Shown here: piece by piece, positions 1 through 9,015 of the stretch | How positions within the stretch are numbered: position 1 is the first letter of the stretch | Layout: every line of letters starts with the position of its first letter | Source of the DNA: Gammaproteobacteria bacterium | Lineage (GTDB): Bacteria; Pseudomonadota; Gammaproteobacteria; DSM-16500 | Direction: 5' to 3' | Length of the DNA: 33,602 nucleotides | Assembly (NCBI GenBank): GCA_027459575.1 | Contig: DAIDIB010000009.1 | Location: 1-33,602, forward strand | Translations under genes and position numbers: made by a program | Notes under the pieces: model-generated | Told to the model about the DNA's origin: nothing | Database searches by the model: none | Seen by the model: only the letters and a program-made list of their open reading frames with translations

Positions 1-66
1 ACCCGGGAGTAGGGTGGGGTCGAAACGAAGCATCGTTCCCGGGTGCAAAAAACGCACCCGGGCTAC
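1..66. repeat. REP-like element cut by the window edge
   Basis: ACCCGGGAG at the edge, then TTCCCGGGTGCAAAAAACGCACCCGGGCTAC; same family as 33426-33510. Confidence 0.88.
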
Positions 67-76
67 ATGAGACTTT

Positions 77-850
77 ATGAAACTTGATGAAGAATTATTG
101 CTTGCATATATACTCGGCGTTGATCGTGTTTATCTGCGAGCGCACAATCCTGTCTTAACCGCGGAGCAGCAATCACTATTCGATGCGTTGCTCGCACGTC
201 GCGAAGCAGGCGAACCCCTTGCTTACCTCACCGGCAAAAAAGAATTTTGGTCGATGGAACTTGAAGTAACACCAGACACCTTAATTCCGCGACCAGAAAC
301 CGAATGTTTAGTTGAAACCGCGTTGCAACTTTTAGGCAATGAAAATTACAAAGTCGTTGATCTTGGCACCGGCAGCGGCGCGATCGCGCTTGCATTAGCA
401 AGTGAGCGTTCTAACTGGCAAGTATTCGCCACCGACATCAGCGAAAACGCACTGCGTGTTGCCAGCAAAAACGCACAGCGATTTAAGTTAGCCAATATTT
501 CTTTTCATCACGGTAATTGGTGTACTGCCCTGCCTTGCAATGACTTTAACCTCATTGCCGCCAATCCGCCTTACATCAGTGAGCAGGAGTGGCCAGCGTA
601 CGAAGCCGGTTTGCGCTTTGAGCCGCGCCATGCCCTGCTTGCAGACGATGAAGGTTTGGCTGCGATCAGACAAATTGCAATAGAAGCCAATGCTTATCTA
701 CAGCCAGGCGGTTTTCTGGTGATGGAGCATGGTTTCAGGCAGGCCGAAGCAGTGAGGCAAATACTTGCTGCAAATGGATACATAAATATTCATTCTGTAG
801 TAGATTTGTCTGGAAATCAACGAGTTAGCTATGGACAAGAAGGAAATTAA
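77..850 (+). CDS. prmC: Peptide chain release factor N5-glutamine methyltransferase
   Basis: 257 aa; GEPLAYLTGKKEFW...TLIPRPETE, DLGTGSGAIALALA SAM motif and NPPYI catalytic motif typical of PrmC/HemK. Confidence 0.93.
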   Translation: MKLDEELLLAYILGVDRVYLRAHNPVLTAEQQSLFDALLARREAGEPLAYLTGKKEFWSMELEVTPDTLIPRPETECLVETALQLLGNENYKVVDLGTGSGAIALALASERSNWQVFATDISENALRVASKNAQRFKLANISFHHGNWCTALPCNDFNLIAANPPYISEQEWPAYEAGLRFEPRHALLADDEGLAAIRQIAIEANAYLQPGGFLVMEHGFRQAEAVRQILAANGYINIHSVVDLSGNQRVSYGQEGN

Positions 851-906
851 GGATACCATAGTAACAAGGGAAAACATGGACTACAATTAATCTCAGGGTA
901 GGAGAA

Positions 907-1374
907 ATGATTATGGCAACTAAAGACAAAGACATTTTGGAACCCAGCCTGGAAATTCTGGGAATTGCTCCGTACAAACCGAAAAAAACGGAAGAGTACA
1001 TGAGCAGCAAGATGCAAGATCACTTTAGGGATATCTTGATGGCGCTCAGACAACGCCTTCTGGAGGGCGGGGATAAGATTGTAACCCACATGAAAGAAGA
1101 CGCCGTCAACTATGCCGACCCCAATGATCGAGCCAGCCAGGAAGAAGATTTCCGCCTTGAATTACGTGCGCGTGACCGTGAGCGTAAGTTATTGAAAAAG
1201 ATTGAAGAATCCCTCGAATTGGTGAGAGAGCGCGATTACGGCTACTGCGAAGTCTGCGGTGTCGAGATCGGGTTGCGCCGCTTGGAAGCGCGTCCAACAG
1301 CAACCTTATGTATAGACTGCAAAACCCTGGATGAGATTAAAGAAAAGCAGCAAAAACAGGAAGAAGAGTTTTAA
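907..1374 (+). CDS. dksA: RNA polymerase-binding transcription factor DksA-like
   Basis: 155 aa; coiled-coil with DPNDRASQEEDF, C4 zinc finger CEVCG...CIDCK, RLEARPTATLCIDCK. Confidence 0.9.
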   Translation: MIMATKDKDILEPSLEILGIAPYKPKKTEEYMSSKMQDHFRDILMALRQRLLEGGDKIVTHMKEDAVNYADPNDRASQEEDFRLELRARDRERKLLKKIEESLELVRERDYGYCEVCGVEIGLRRLEARPTATLCIDCKTLDEIKEKQQKQEEEF

Positions 1375-1446
1375 AATTGTTCACCCGGAGCCACCTGCCA
1401 GGTTGAAATATCAATTATAATAAGAAGGATGGGTTGTTAAAGGGGT

Positions 1447-2586
1447 ATGAAGGCCATGGCAGCACCGCAACAGGGTGGTGGTCAACCAGATAATTCCGCC
1501 GGTATCTTATGGGGCATTGCCGCCATTTTCGCAGTGCTTGGCGGTATATGGTTTGCATTTAAGACACAAATCGTTAGCGGCTACCTGTGGGTAAAGCTTT
1601 TTGAAGTTAATATCATTAGCAGTTTTTCATCAAGCGTTTATCTGTCACAATTGAAAACCGCCATACAGGCCGCGCTCGCGGTGCCACAAAATGTGAGTTT
1701 CCATGACTTAATCCTGATAGGTTCAGGCGTAGGTAGCTGGCTACGCATTCCATTCGCGGCGATACTTCTACTGCTCGCGTTTTTTGTTTATCAAAGTAAT
1801 ACCGCGCGCACTTATCGTAATACGTATCAGATGAAAGATCTCGCGAAGCTGGAAAAAACCAACTGGCCACAAATTACACCCGTCGTGGGACTCGATCTAC
1901 TTAAAACAGATATTGACACCGGCCCATGGGCGATGGCGATGACACCCATGCAATTTTGCAAACGCCATAAAATATTAGATGAAGTGCGAGTGCGCCGCAC
2001 CGAAGGCATGAGCCGCAAAGATTGGGACCGAGTCGATGTCGTGTTGAAACGTGGTTATGCGAATAAATTATTCGCTTTGCAACTCGGGCCATTGTGGATG
2101 GGTAGCAATCGCATACCGGAATATATGCGCGCGCTATTCGCGGCGTTTGCAGCGCGCATCAACGCAGACAGCAAACCAGCGGAAAAATTATTGCATCAAT
2201 TGGCCGCTACTTCGACGACGAAACTAAACACCAGCGGAACCAATGAATTAATCAGAAAGCATGAAAACACCAAGCTGGTGCAGGAAATTGTACAGAAACA
2301 CGCTTATGTTTATACCGTCATGGCAGCTATGTTACAGGCGGCACGAGAGGATGGCGTGCAAGCGTCGGCAGATTTTTTATGGCTGAAGCCAGTTGATAGG
2401 CGATTGTGGTACATCTTGAATGTAGTCGGCAGGCAAACACCATTTGTAGAGGTCGCTGGCATTTACGCGCACTGGGTCGCGGAAAATGAAGCGGGTAGAA
2501 AGTTGTTAGTGCCGATGATTGACCAGGCGACGAATGCGCTTGAGTTAGCGTTGAAGGATATTGTTTACAAGCCGGATGAGAAATAA
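1447..2586 (+). CDS. icmP: Dot/Icm T4BSS protein IcmP/DotM
   Basis: 379 aa, N-terminal TM segments, cytosolic domain; first of a co-directional dot/icm gene series directly upstream of DotL (start could be the ATG at 1456). Confidence 0.88.
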   Translation: MKAMAAPQQGGGQPDNSAGILWGIAAIFAVLGGIWFAFKTQIVSGYLWVKLFEVNIISSFSSSVYLSQLKTAIQAALAVPQNVSFHDLILIGSGVGSWLRIPFAAILLLLAFFVYQSNTARTYRNTYQMKDLAKLEKTNWPQITPVVGLDLLKTDIDTGPWAMAMTPMQFCKRHKILDEVRVRRTEGMSRKDWDRVDVVLKRGYANKLFALQLGPLWMGSNRIPEYMRALFAAFAARINADSKPAEKLLHQLAATSTTKLNTSGTNELIRKHENTKLVQEIVQKHAYVYTVMAAMLQAAREDGVQASADFLWLKPVDRRLWYILNVVGRQTPFVEVAGIYAHWVAENEAGRKLLVPMIDQATNALELALKDIVYKPDEK

Positions 2587-2588
2587 AT

Positions 2589-4949
2589 ATGAAACTACGC
2601 GGTCTTGAAGAACAACACGAACTATCACCCCAGCTACTGCTGCGCGACACGCGCACGCTGGGTATGAAGATTGTTGATTTTTTCAAAGATCCTATCAATA
2701 GCGCCATTTTAATGTTTTCACTCGCAGCGACGGCTTTTATACTGACGCCACTAACAGAAGTCGTTACCTTCATCGGCTTGCTGATTTTTCTTTACGCTTA
2801 CACCCGCCAATCAAAATTACCTTTTAGAATGCCGTTGCGTTCCAAAGCGCTTGATCACAACGATCCTTTGCCTGGCTCTAATAAACCACGCGTGGCGCGA
2901 GGCATTTCATTCTTCGGCAATGATCGCATCACTAACGATGAGTTGTGGTTTAACAACGATGACATGCGCACACACACACTTATCTTCGGTTCTACCGGTT
3001 CTGGTAAAACAGTCGCGTTAACCTCACTCGCTTATAACGCCTTAATACAGGGCAGCGGATTTTTATATGTAGACGGCAAAGGTGACAATACTCTTTTTGC
3101 CAGCGTGTTTTCCATGTGCCGCACCATGGGACGCGAAGACGATTTATTGCTGATTAACTTCATGACCGGCGCGCGCGACGTCGTCGGTGCGCAGGAAAAA
3201 CGCCTGTCGAATACCATGAATCCTTTCTGTAATGGTTCGTCCAGCATGTTGTCACAGCTGGTGATCAGCTTGATGGATTCCGGCACACAAAGCTCGGATG
3301 GCGATATGTGGAAAGGCCGCGCCATGGTGTTTGTGGAAGCCTTGATGAAAATTCTGGTACACATGCGTGATAAAGGCAAGTTGTTGCTGGATGCCAATAC
3401 CATTCGTAATTATTTTGAATTGCCACGGCTGGAAGCGATTGTAGTTGATAAAATGTTTCCACGTGATAATCAGGAACCCGTCAGTCTGGCCGATGTGCCT
3501 GAGTTGGTGCTTGAGCCTATCACCAACTATCTCATCAACTTGCCAGGTTATGATCGTTCCAAAAAAGGCAAGCAAAGTTCATCGACTTATGAACAGCATG
3601 GCTTTATCACCATGCAATTAACACGCGTGTTCGGTTCGCTTGCGGATACCTATGGGCACATCATCCGTACCAATCTCGCTGAGGTTGACTTGAAAGACGT
3701 TGTGTTAAATCGTCGTATTCTCGTCGTGTTATTGCCCGCATTAGAAAAATCACCAGACGAATTGGCTAACCTGGGCAAAGTTATTATCTCATCACTTAAA
3801 GCCATGATGGCGGCGGGTTTAGGCGAGGCTGTGGAAGGTAGTTATCGCGAAGTCATTGGTCGCAAACCCACGACAGCCAATACGCCTTACATGTGCATTC
3901 TCGATGAATATGGTTACTACGCGGTAAAAGGTTTTGCTGTGGTGCCAGCACAGGCACGTTCATTAGGGTTCTCTGTTATTTTTGCCGGCCAGGATTTACC
4001 AGCGTTCCAGAAAGCATCTAAAGAAGAAGCGGCGTCCATCGGCGCGAACACCAACATTAAAATTTGTATGAAACTGGAAGACCCGCAGGAAACCTGGGAA
4101 TTCTTCCATAAAACAGCCGGTGAATCGTATGTGACAAAAGTGGACTCCTTCCAGACCAACGCCGGCAGTCTTTTGAATAACTACATGGATAGTCGCAGTG
4201 CCTCTTCAGAAAAACGTCAGCGCGTCGATCTTCTGGATTTAAAAGAACAACGCGAAGGTGAAGCGCATATCTTCTTCAAATCCAAAATTGTGCGCGCCAA
4301 AATGTTTTTTGCTAACCCCAAGCCTGCGGAAAAAATGCGTCTTAATCACTTCCTCAAAGTGGAGCCGCCGCTTAATCGCGTGCTCATTGATCTGGAAAAT
4401 CGTCTGGCAGGCCTGCATGAAGCCATGCAGTCTGGCGAGCCGTTATCCGTGCCACAAGATGAAGGCGAAGAACTGCAGATTATCTGCGACTCGATTGCCT
4501 CATTACAAAACGTTAATCCAATTGAGCGTTCCCTGTCCGCCTTGATGGCGTATCATAATCGCAACAACGTAGAAGAAGGCGAGGTGAGCGCGGAAGCTAT
4601 TGCAGAAGAAGAATCGGTGCAAGCTGGCGATGGCAAGCTGAATATCTTTAGCAAAGTTTCACTGAGCGATCCGGTCAAGGCGATGGTAGGCGATGGTTTT
4701 GATGTCTTCAGTATGCCGCTCATCAATCGATCTTTCTCTAAAGATAATATCGAATTACTCGAACGTTTGCTGGGTCGTCCATCTTCGCAAGCCAACCCAA
4801 TGACGCAGGAAATTATCAAAGATATGCTGCAGGCTACCGATTATCCTCCCCCTGTTGAAGGGCTGCTGCTACCAAGTGAAGAGGTTGTGGCGATCGCCAA
4901 TAAGTTGTGCGATTATGTAAAGTCTATTGGTGAAAGCGGAAGGGGATAA
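2589..4949 (+). CDS. icmO: Dot/Icm T4BSS coupling protein ATPase IcmO/DotL
   Basis: 786 aa; Walker A FGSTGSGKT, ILDEYGYYA Walker B-like, VIFAGQDLPAFQ; two N-terminal TM; 2 nt after icmP. Confidence 0.93.
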   Translation: MKLRGLEEQHELSPQLLLRDTRTLGMKIVDFFKDPINSAILMFSLAATAFILTPLTEVVTFIGLLIFLYAYTRQSKLPFRMPLRSKALDHNDPLPGSNKPRVARGISFFGNDRITNDELWFNNDDMRTHTLIFGSTGSGKTVALTSLAYNALIQGSGFLYVDGKGDNTLFASVFSMCRTMGREDDLLLINFMTGARDVVGAQEKRLSNTMNPFCNGSSSMLSQLVISLMDSGTQSSDGDMWKGRAMVFVEALMKILVHMRDKGKLLLDANTIRNYFELPRLEAIVVDKMFPRDNQEPVSLADVPELVLEPITNYLINLPGYDRSKKGKQSSSTYEQHGFITMQLTRVFGSLADTYGHIIRTNLAEVDLKDVVLNRRILVVLLPALEKSPDELANLGKVIISSLKAMMAAGLGEAVEGSYREVIGRKPTTANTPYMCILDEYGYYAVKGFAVVPAQARSLGFSVIFAGQDLPAFQKASKEEAASIGANTNIKICMKLEDPQETWEFFHKTAGESYVTKVDSFQTNAGSLLNNYMDSRSASSEKRQRVDLLDLKEQREGEAHIFFKSKIVRAKMFFANPKPAEKMRLNHFLKVEPPLNRVLIDLENRLAGLHEAMQSGEPLSVPQDEGEELQIICDSIASLQNVNPIERSLSALMAYHNRNNVEEGEVSAEAIAEEESVQAGDGKLNIFSKVSLSDPVKAMVGDGFDVFSMPLINRSFSKDNIELLERLLGRPSSQANPMTQEIIKDMLQATDYPPPVEGLLLPSEEVVAIANKLCDYVKSIGESGRG

Positions 4950-4956
4950 ATAACTC

Positions 4957-5691
4957 GTGTTTCGCGTGTTGGTTCTCATCGCTACTATCCTACTTTACGG
5001 TTGCGCAACATCGCCCGCGTCGCGCACTGCCGCGTCAAATGTGGACATAGGCGTTCAAAATGCTAAAAATTTATCTAGCGATATGACACAAAATAATAGT
5101 CTCTCGCAGTCTTATCAAAATACTTCTCAAGCTACCAAAGGCGCGATCTTGGGCGGTGCGGCGGGTGCGGTGACGGGTTCGTTTGTGTCGGGTGTTGGTG
5201 CGGTGGTGGGTACCGCCGGTGGTGCTATTTTGGGCGCGAGCTATGGCGCTTATATTGATTCTATTAGCACCTTGTCAGATCGATTAGAAAATCGTGGTGT
5301 CACGGTCGTTGAGTTGGGTGACCAGATTCTCATAGTGATACCTTCTTCAGCCTTGTTTACTTACATGTCTGGCGAATTACAACCGCAAGCTAACTCCACC
5401 CTGGATCTGGTTGCCCAGTACATTAATAAATATCCTAACACCTTGGTTAAAGTGTCCGGTTATACTAATGATACTGGCTCAAGTCGCGTGGACCTTGCGT
5501 TGTCGCAGCAGCAAGCGGCAACGGTCGCGAAAACATTACAGGCATATAAGCTCAACACCCGTGTGTTATACGCGCAAGGTTACGGCGGCACCAATCTGGT
5601 CGAGCGAAACTCGCTGGATTGGGATCATAGCGCGAATTACCGCATAGAGATTACCCTGGAGAAATTACCTGTTAAAGAAGATTGGAGTTAG
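4957..5691 (+). CDS. icmN: Dot/Icm lipoprotein IcmN/DotK (OmpA-like)
   Basis: 244 aa; lipobox LLYGC, glycine-zipper GAILGGAAGAVTGS, C-terminal OmpA-type peptidoglycan-binding domain (VSGYTNDTGS...LSQQQAATVA). Confidence 0.85.
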   Translation: MFRVLVLIATILLYGCATSPASRTAASNVDIGVQNAKNLSSDMTQNNSLSQSYQNTSQATKGAILGGAAGAVTGSFVSGVGAVVGTAGGAILGASYGAYIDSISTLSDRLENRGVTVVELGDQILIVIPSSALFTYMSGELQPQANSTLDLVAQYINKYPNTLVKVSGYTNDTGSSRVDLALSQQQAATVAKTLQAYKLNTRVLYAQGYGGTNLVERNSLDWDHSANYRIEITLEKLPVKEDWS

Positions 5692-5708
5692 ACTGGGAGC
5701 GCAAAATA

Positions 5709-5915
5709 ATGATAGGACGCTGGTACGAAATTCCCCGTTTGCAAAGTGATTTTTACCGCGATGCTTATCGCAAAACTTTGCGTTATATTTATATGTGTAT
5801 GTTAGTCATTTATTTTTTGCTGGTGGCGATTATTTACTACACTTTATCGCAGCCCAAACAGGAATATTACGCCAATACCACCAGTGGCGTGATTTTGCCT
5901 ATGCAGAGACAATAG
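5709..5915 (+). CDS. icmM: Dot/Icm inner-membrane protein IcmM/DotJ-like (short IcmL paralogue, no periplasmic domain)
   Basis: ATG at 5709 gives MIGRWYEIPRLQSDFYRDAYRKTLRY + one TM; N-terminal FYRD motif shared with the IcmL paralogues; position between icmN and icmL. Confidence 0.7.
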   Translation: MIGRWYEIPRLQSDFYRDAYRKTLRYIYMCMLVIYFLLVAIIYYTLSQPKQEYYANTTSGVILPMQRQ

Positions 5916-5924
5916 GATCAGACG

Positions 5925-6557
5925 ATGGCGCTGGATCAAGTCAAACAGGAAGTATTATGGCGCAGTAATGGCTTTTATCGCGAGCATTACCATCGCGTCA
6001 TTGTGATTCTGATGATCGTGTTTTTCTGCACGGTGGGTTGCGTGGCTTTTTTACTGTATCAATTAAAGCATCGTCCTTTGCCGAAATTTATGGCGGTGTT
6101 TGACAATCAGCAAATGATATTGACGCCTTTCGACAAACCTAATTTGCTGCCCGATACCATCATTCGCTGGGCCAGTAAAGCGGCGACAGCGGCTTACACT
6201 TTTGATTTTGTTAATTACAACTCTCAAATTAATGCAGTCAGACCGTATTTCACCGAGGCGGGCTGGATCGATTATAAAAATTCAGTCGCTGGGTTAATCA
6301 ACACTATCGTGCAAACGCAGATTTTTGTTTATGGCGTTATTTCTGGCACACCGGTCATTTCCAATCAGGGTGTCCTTCCCGAGAAAGGGTATGTGTGGCG
6401 CGTGCAAATTCCTTTTCTGGTGACTTATCAGGCCAACGGCCCCATGGTGAAGAAAAGGTTTTTAGTGATACTGTCTATTGTACAGGTGCCAACCAGCGTG
6501 AATCCGCAAGGCATCGGAATCGATCAATTTTTAATGGTGGAACCATCAGGATTATGA
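5925..6557 (+). CDS. icmL: Dot/Icm protein IcmL/DotI, copy 1
   Basis: 210 aa; FYREHYHR + TM + periplasmic domain with KPNLLPDTIIRWASKAATAAYTFDFVNYNSQ. Confidence 0.88.
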   Translation: MALDQVKQEVLWRSNGFYREHYHRVIVILMIVFFCTVGCVAFLLYQLKHRPLPKFMAVFDNQQMILTPFDKPNLLPDTIIRWASKAATAAYTFDFVNYNSQINAVRPYFTEAGWIDYKNSVAGLINTIVQTQIFVYGVISGTPVISNQGVLPEKGYVWRVQIPFLVTYQANGPMVKKRFLVILSIVQVPTSVNPQGIGIDQFLMVEPSGL

Positions 6558-7240
6558 CGCAGAGCGCGATAGAGGCAGTGATTACCCGAAATTTATTTTA
6601 TCGCCGTTTGCATTACTATGCGCTTGCGGTGTTATTGATTGCGATAATTGTCATTGGCATCATGATCAGCGTGCTTTTCTACATTACGCGTAATTCGACT
6701 CACCCGCTTTATTTCGCCACTGATAACGTGGGTCGTTTAATTAAAATTGTTCCTGTCTCACAACCCAACATGAGCGATGATGATGTCATTGCCTGGGTGA
6801 TAGAAGCGGTACAGGCTGCATATTCCTACGATTATGTGAATTATCGCGCTCAATTACAGTCCGCGCAGAAATATTTTACTGAGTATGGCTGGAATAATTA
6901 CATGGCAGCGTTAAAGGCTTCCAATAATCTGGTGGCGCTCACCCAGACTAAACTGGTTTTTGATGCTCACGTGGTAGAGAAGCCGGTTGTTATAAAGAGA
7001 GGAATCATACCATCGATGAACACATTTGCCTGGCGCATTCAAATGCCATTGTTAATTAGTTATAAAAAGCCACCTTACGCTGATAGCATTAACAACTCTA
7101 TTTTTGTTACCGTTGTTGTGCGTAGACAGCCCATATTGCAGAGTTACAAGGGTCTTGGTATCGTGCAGATGATTGCTCAGAGTGCGAATGTGCCCGTGGC
7201 TGCGCCACCACTGCCAGCGGTCTCTACCACCCCTACCTAA
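6554..7240 (+). CDS. icmL: Dot/Icm protein IcmL/DotI, copy 2
   Basis: Start taken at ATG 6554 (MTQSAIEAV...), overlapping the copy 1 stop; QPNMSDDDVIAWVIEAVQAAYSYDYVNYRAQ matches copy 1 periplasmic motif. Confidence 0.86.
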   Translation: MTQSAIEAVITRNLFYRRLHYYALAVLLIAIIVIGIMISVLFYITRNSTHPLYFATDNVGRLIKIVPVSQPNMSDDDVIAWVIEAVQAAYSYDYVNYRAQLQSAQKYFTEYGWNNYMAALKASNNLVALTQTKLVFDAHVVEKPVVIKRGIIPSMNTFAWRIQMPLLISYKKPPYADSINNSIFVTVVVRRQPILQSYKGLGIVQMIAQSANVPVAAPPLPAVSTTPT

Positions 7241-7281
7241 ATTAGTATAAACTCAATAACCAAGCATGCATTTGAAGGGAC

Positions 7282-7950
7282 ATGGCGGATAACATGGCGG
7301 ATAACGAGTTAGAGATTGCCGGTTTGCGCGATGATTATTACCGCGATAGTTTTGGCAGGCTGGTGTTTATCATGGCTGGCATGGTGTTTGCTATTGCATT
7401 GTTGCTGGCGACCTCGTTTTATCTGTATTTAAGTGAACCACCGCCTGTTACTTTTTCCGTTTATAAGGAATGGCGTGTGCAGCCGGATGTGCCATTAGAT
7501 CAACCTTATCTTGCCCGGCCTGAATTGCTGCAATGGGTGAGTGACACTTTGCGCAAAGTATTCCATTTTGATTTTATTCACTACAATCACCAGCTCAATG
7601 AAGCGTTGAGCTATTTCACCAATGATGGCAAACAGGTTTTACAAGACCAATTGAAAATTTACGCCAACGCTGATGATATACAAACTAACAAAATGTTCAT
7701 CAATAGTACGCCCGAGAGTGCGCCCGTCATCGCGCCTACTGTTACAAGCCCAGAAGGTATATTGTCGGGAAGATATGCGTGGTGGGTGCAAGTGCCAATC
7801 ACGATAGATTATATTGGTAATAATGGTCATTCTAGTAAAACGTTGACGCTGCAGGTATTGGTGGTAAGAGTGCCAACGCTTAATAACTTGATGGGTGTTG
7901 CCATTGATAACCTTATTGTTGTGCAGCCCGGCGTGAAAGCTGGAGGGTAA
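7282..7950 (+). CDS. icmL: Dot/Icm protein IcmL/DotI, copy 3
   Basis: 222 aa; DDYYRDSFGR + TM + QPYLARPELLQWVSDTLRKVFHFDFIHYNHQ, same architecture as copies 1 and 2. Confidence 0.85.
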   Translation: MADNMADNELEIAGLRDDYYRDSFGRLVFIMAGMVFAIALLLATSFYLYLSEPPPVTFSVYKEWRVQPDVPLDQPYLARPELLQWVSDTLRKVFHFDFIHYNHQLNEALSYFTNDGKQVLQDQLKIYANADDIQTNKMFINSTPESAPVIAPTVTSPEGILSGRYAWWVQVPITIDYIGNNGHSSKTLTLQVLVVRVPTLNNLMGVAIDNLIVVQPGVKAGG

Positions 7951-7953
7951 GAA

Positions 7954-9015
7954 ATGAGAATGGGCGTAACAATTTTTACTCTGATGGCATTGGTTGCCAG
8001 CGGTGTGTCGTCAGTCGCAATAGCTGCTGATGAGTCTACTTCTCCTCCGCCATTTTTTGCACCTTCATCTACGTCTCCGGCGTCACAAGCAAAACCAGAT
8101 AACAATGCGCTATCAGCCTTTACATCTCCGCAACCATCGTCATCACCGCCGCCACCTTTGTCTACCCCCCACGGGCCACCGACCTTTGAACAAGGCCAAC
8201 AGCTGATGCTCGACACCGCGCCAGCATCTAAAATTCCACGACCATCGGAAACTGGCGCGGCGTTCGATGCTCTGTTACAACAAAATATCCCGTTGACGCC
8301 TAAAGAAGTGGTGAGGTTGCATCAGGAAGTAGATATTTCCCAACGCGCGGCGGCTATCCCCGCGAATATCCCGCCCAAACCCGTTTCTACCACATTAATG
8401 GTTAATCTCGCTCCGGGCACCACGCCACCGGCCGTGCGTTTGGCGCAAGGTTATGTGTCGGCATTGATGTTCATCGATTCAACCGGCTCTCCTTGGCCAG
8501 TGGCGTCTTTCGATATTGGGAATCCCAAGGCGGTTAATATTCAGTGGGATGGAAAAAGTAACATCATTTTAATACAGGCGGTCGCACCCTACCTGTCTGG
8601 CGATATTGTGGTACGATTGGTGGGATTGCCAACGCCGATTACGCTGGAATTAGTGTCGGGACAGCGCGTGGTCGATTATCGCGTGGATTTGCATGTTTCT
8701 GGTATTGGCCCAAACACTAAAGATTTACCAGTGGGAACTAATTTACCAGCTAGCGCCAATCAGTTACTGCTTGGCATACTGGATGGTGTGGCACCCGCGG
8801 GTGCCAGATTATTGACAGTACGTGGCGGTGACGCACAAGCATGGCTGCTAGGGCAAACTATTTATATGCGTACCCGCATGACAGTTTTGTCGCCCGGGTG
8901 GACGGGTAAAATGGTGAGTCCAGATGGAATGATCGCCTATGAATTACCGCGAGCTTCCTCCGTGTTGATTTCGCGCTATGGTGAGCCAGTTGAGATGAAA
9001 ATAGAGGGACTTTGA
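7954..9015 (+). CDS. icmK: Dot/Icm core-complex protein IcmK/DotH
   Basis: 353 aa; signal peptide, Pro/Ser-rich N-terminus, C-terminal VirB9-like beta domain; position upstream of DotG. Confidence 0.86.
   Translation: MRMGVTIFTLMALVASGVSSVAIAADESTSPPPFFAPSSTSPASQAKPDNNALSAFTSPQPSSSPPPPLSTPHGPPTFEQGQQLMLDTAPASKIPRPSETGAAFDALLQQNIPLTPKEVVRLHQEVDISQRAAAIPANIPPKPVSTTLMVNLAPGTTPPAVRLAQGYVSALMFIDSTGSPWPVASFDIGNPKAVNIQWDGKSNIILIQAVAPYLSGDIVVRLVGLPTPITLELVSGQRVVDYRVDLHVSGIGPNTKDLPVGTNLPASANQLLLGILDGVAPAGARLLTVRGGDAQAWLLGQTIYMRTRMTVLSPGWTGKMVSPDGMIAYELPRASSVLISRYGEPVEMKIEGL

Noticed and set aside
3032-3575. Antisense ORFs within icmO
   Set aside because: Fully inside a strongly supported ATPase gene; typical shadow ORFs.
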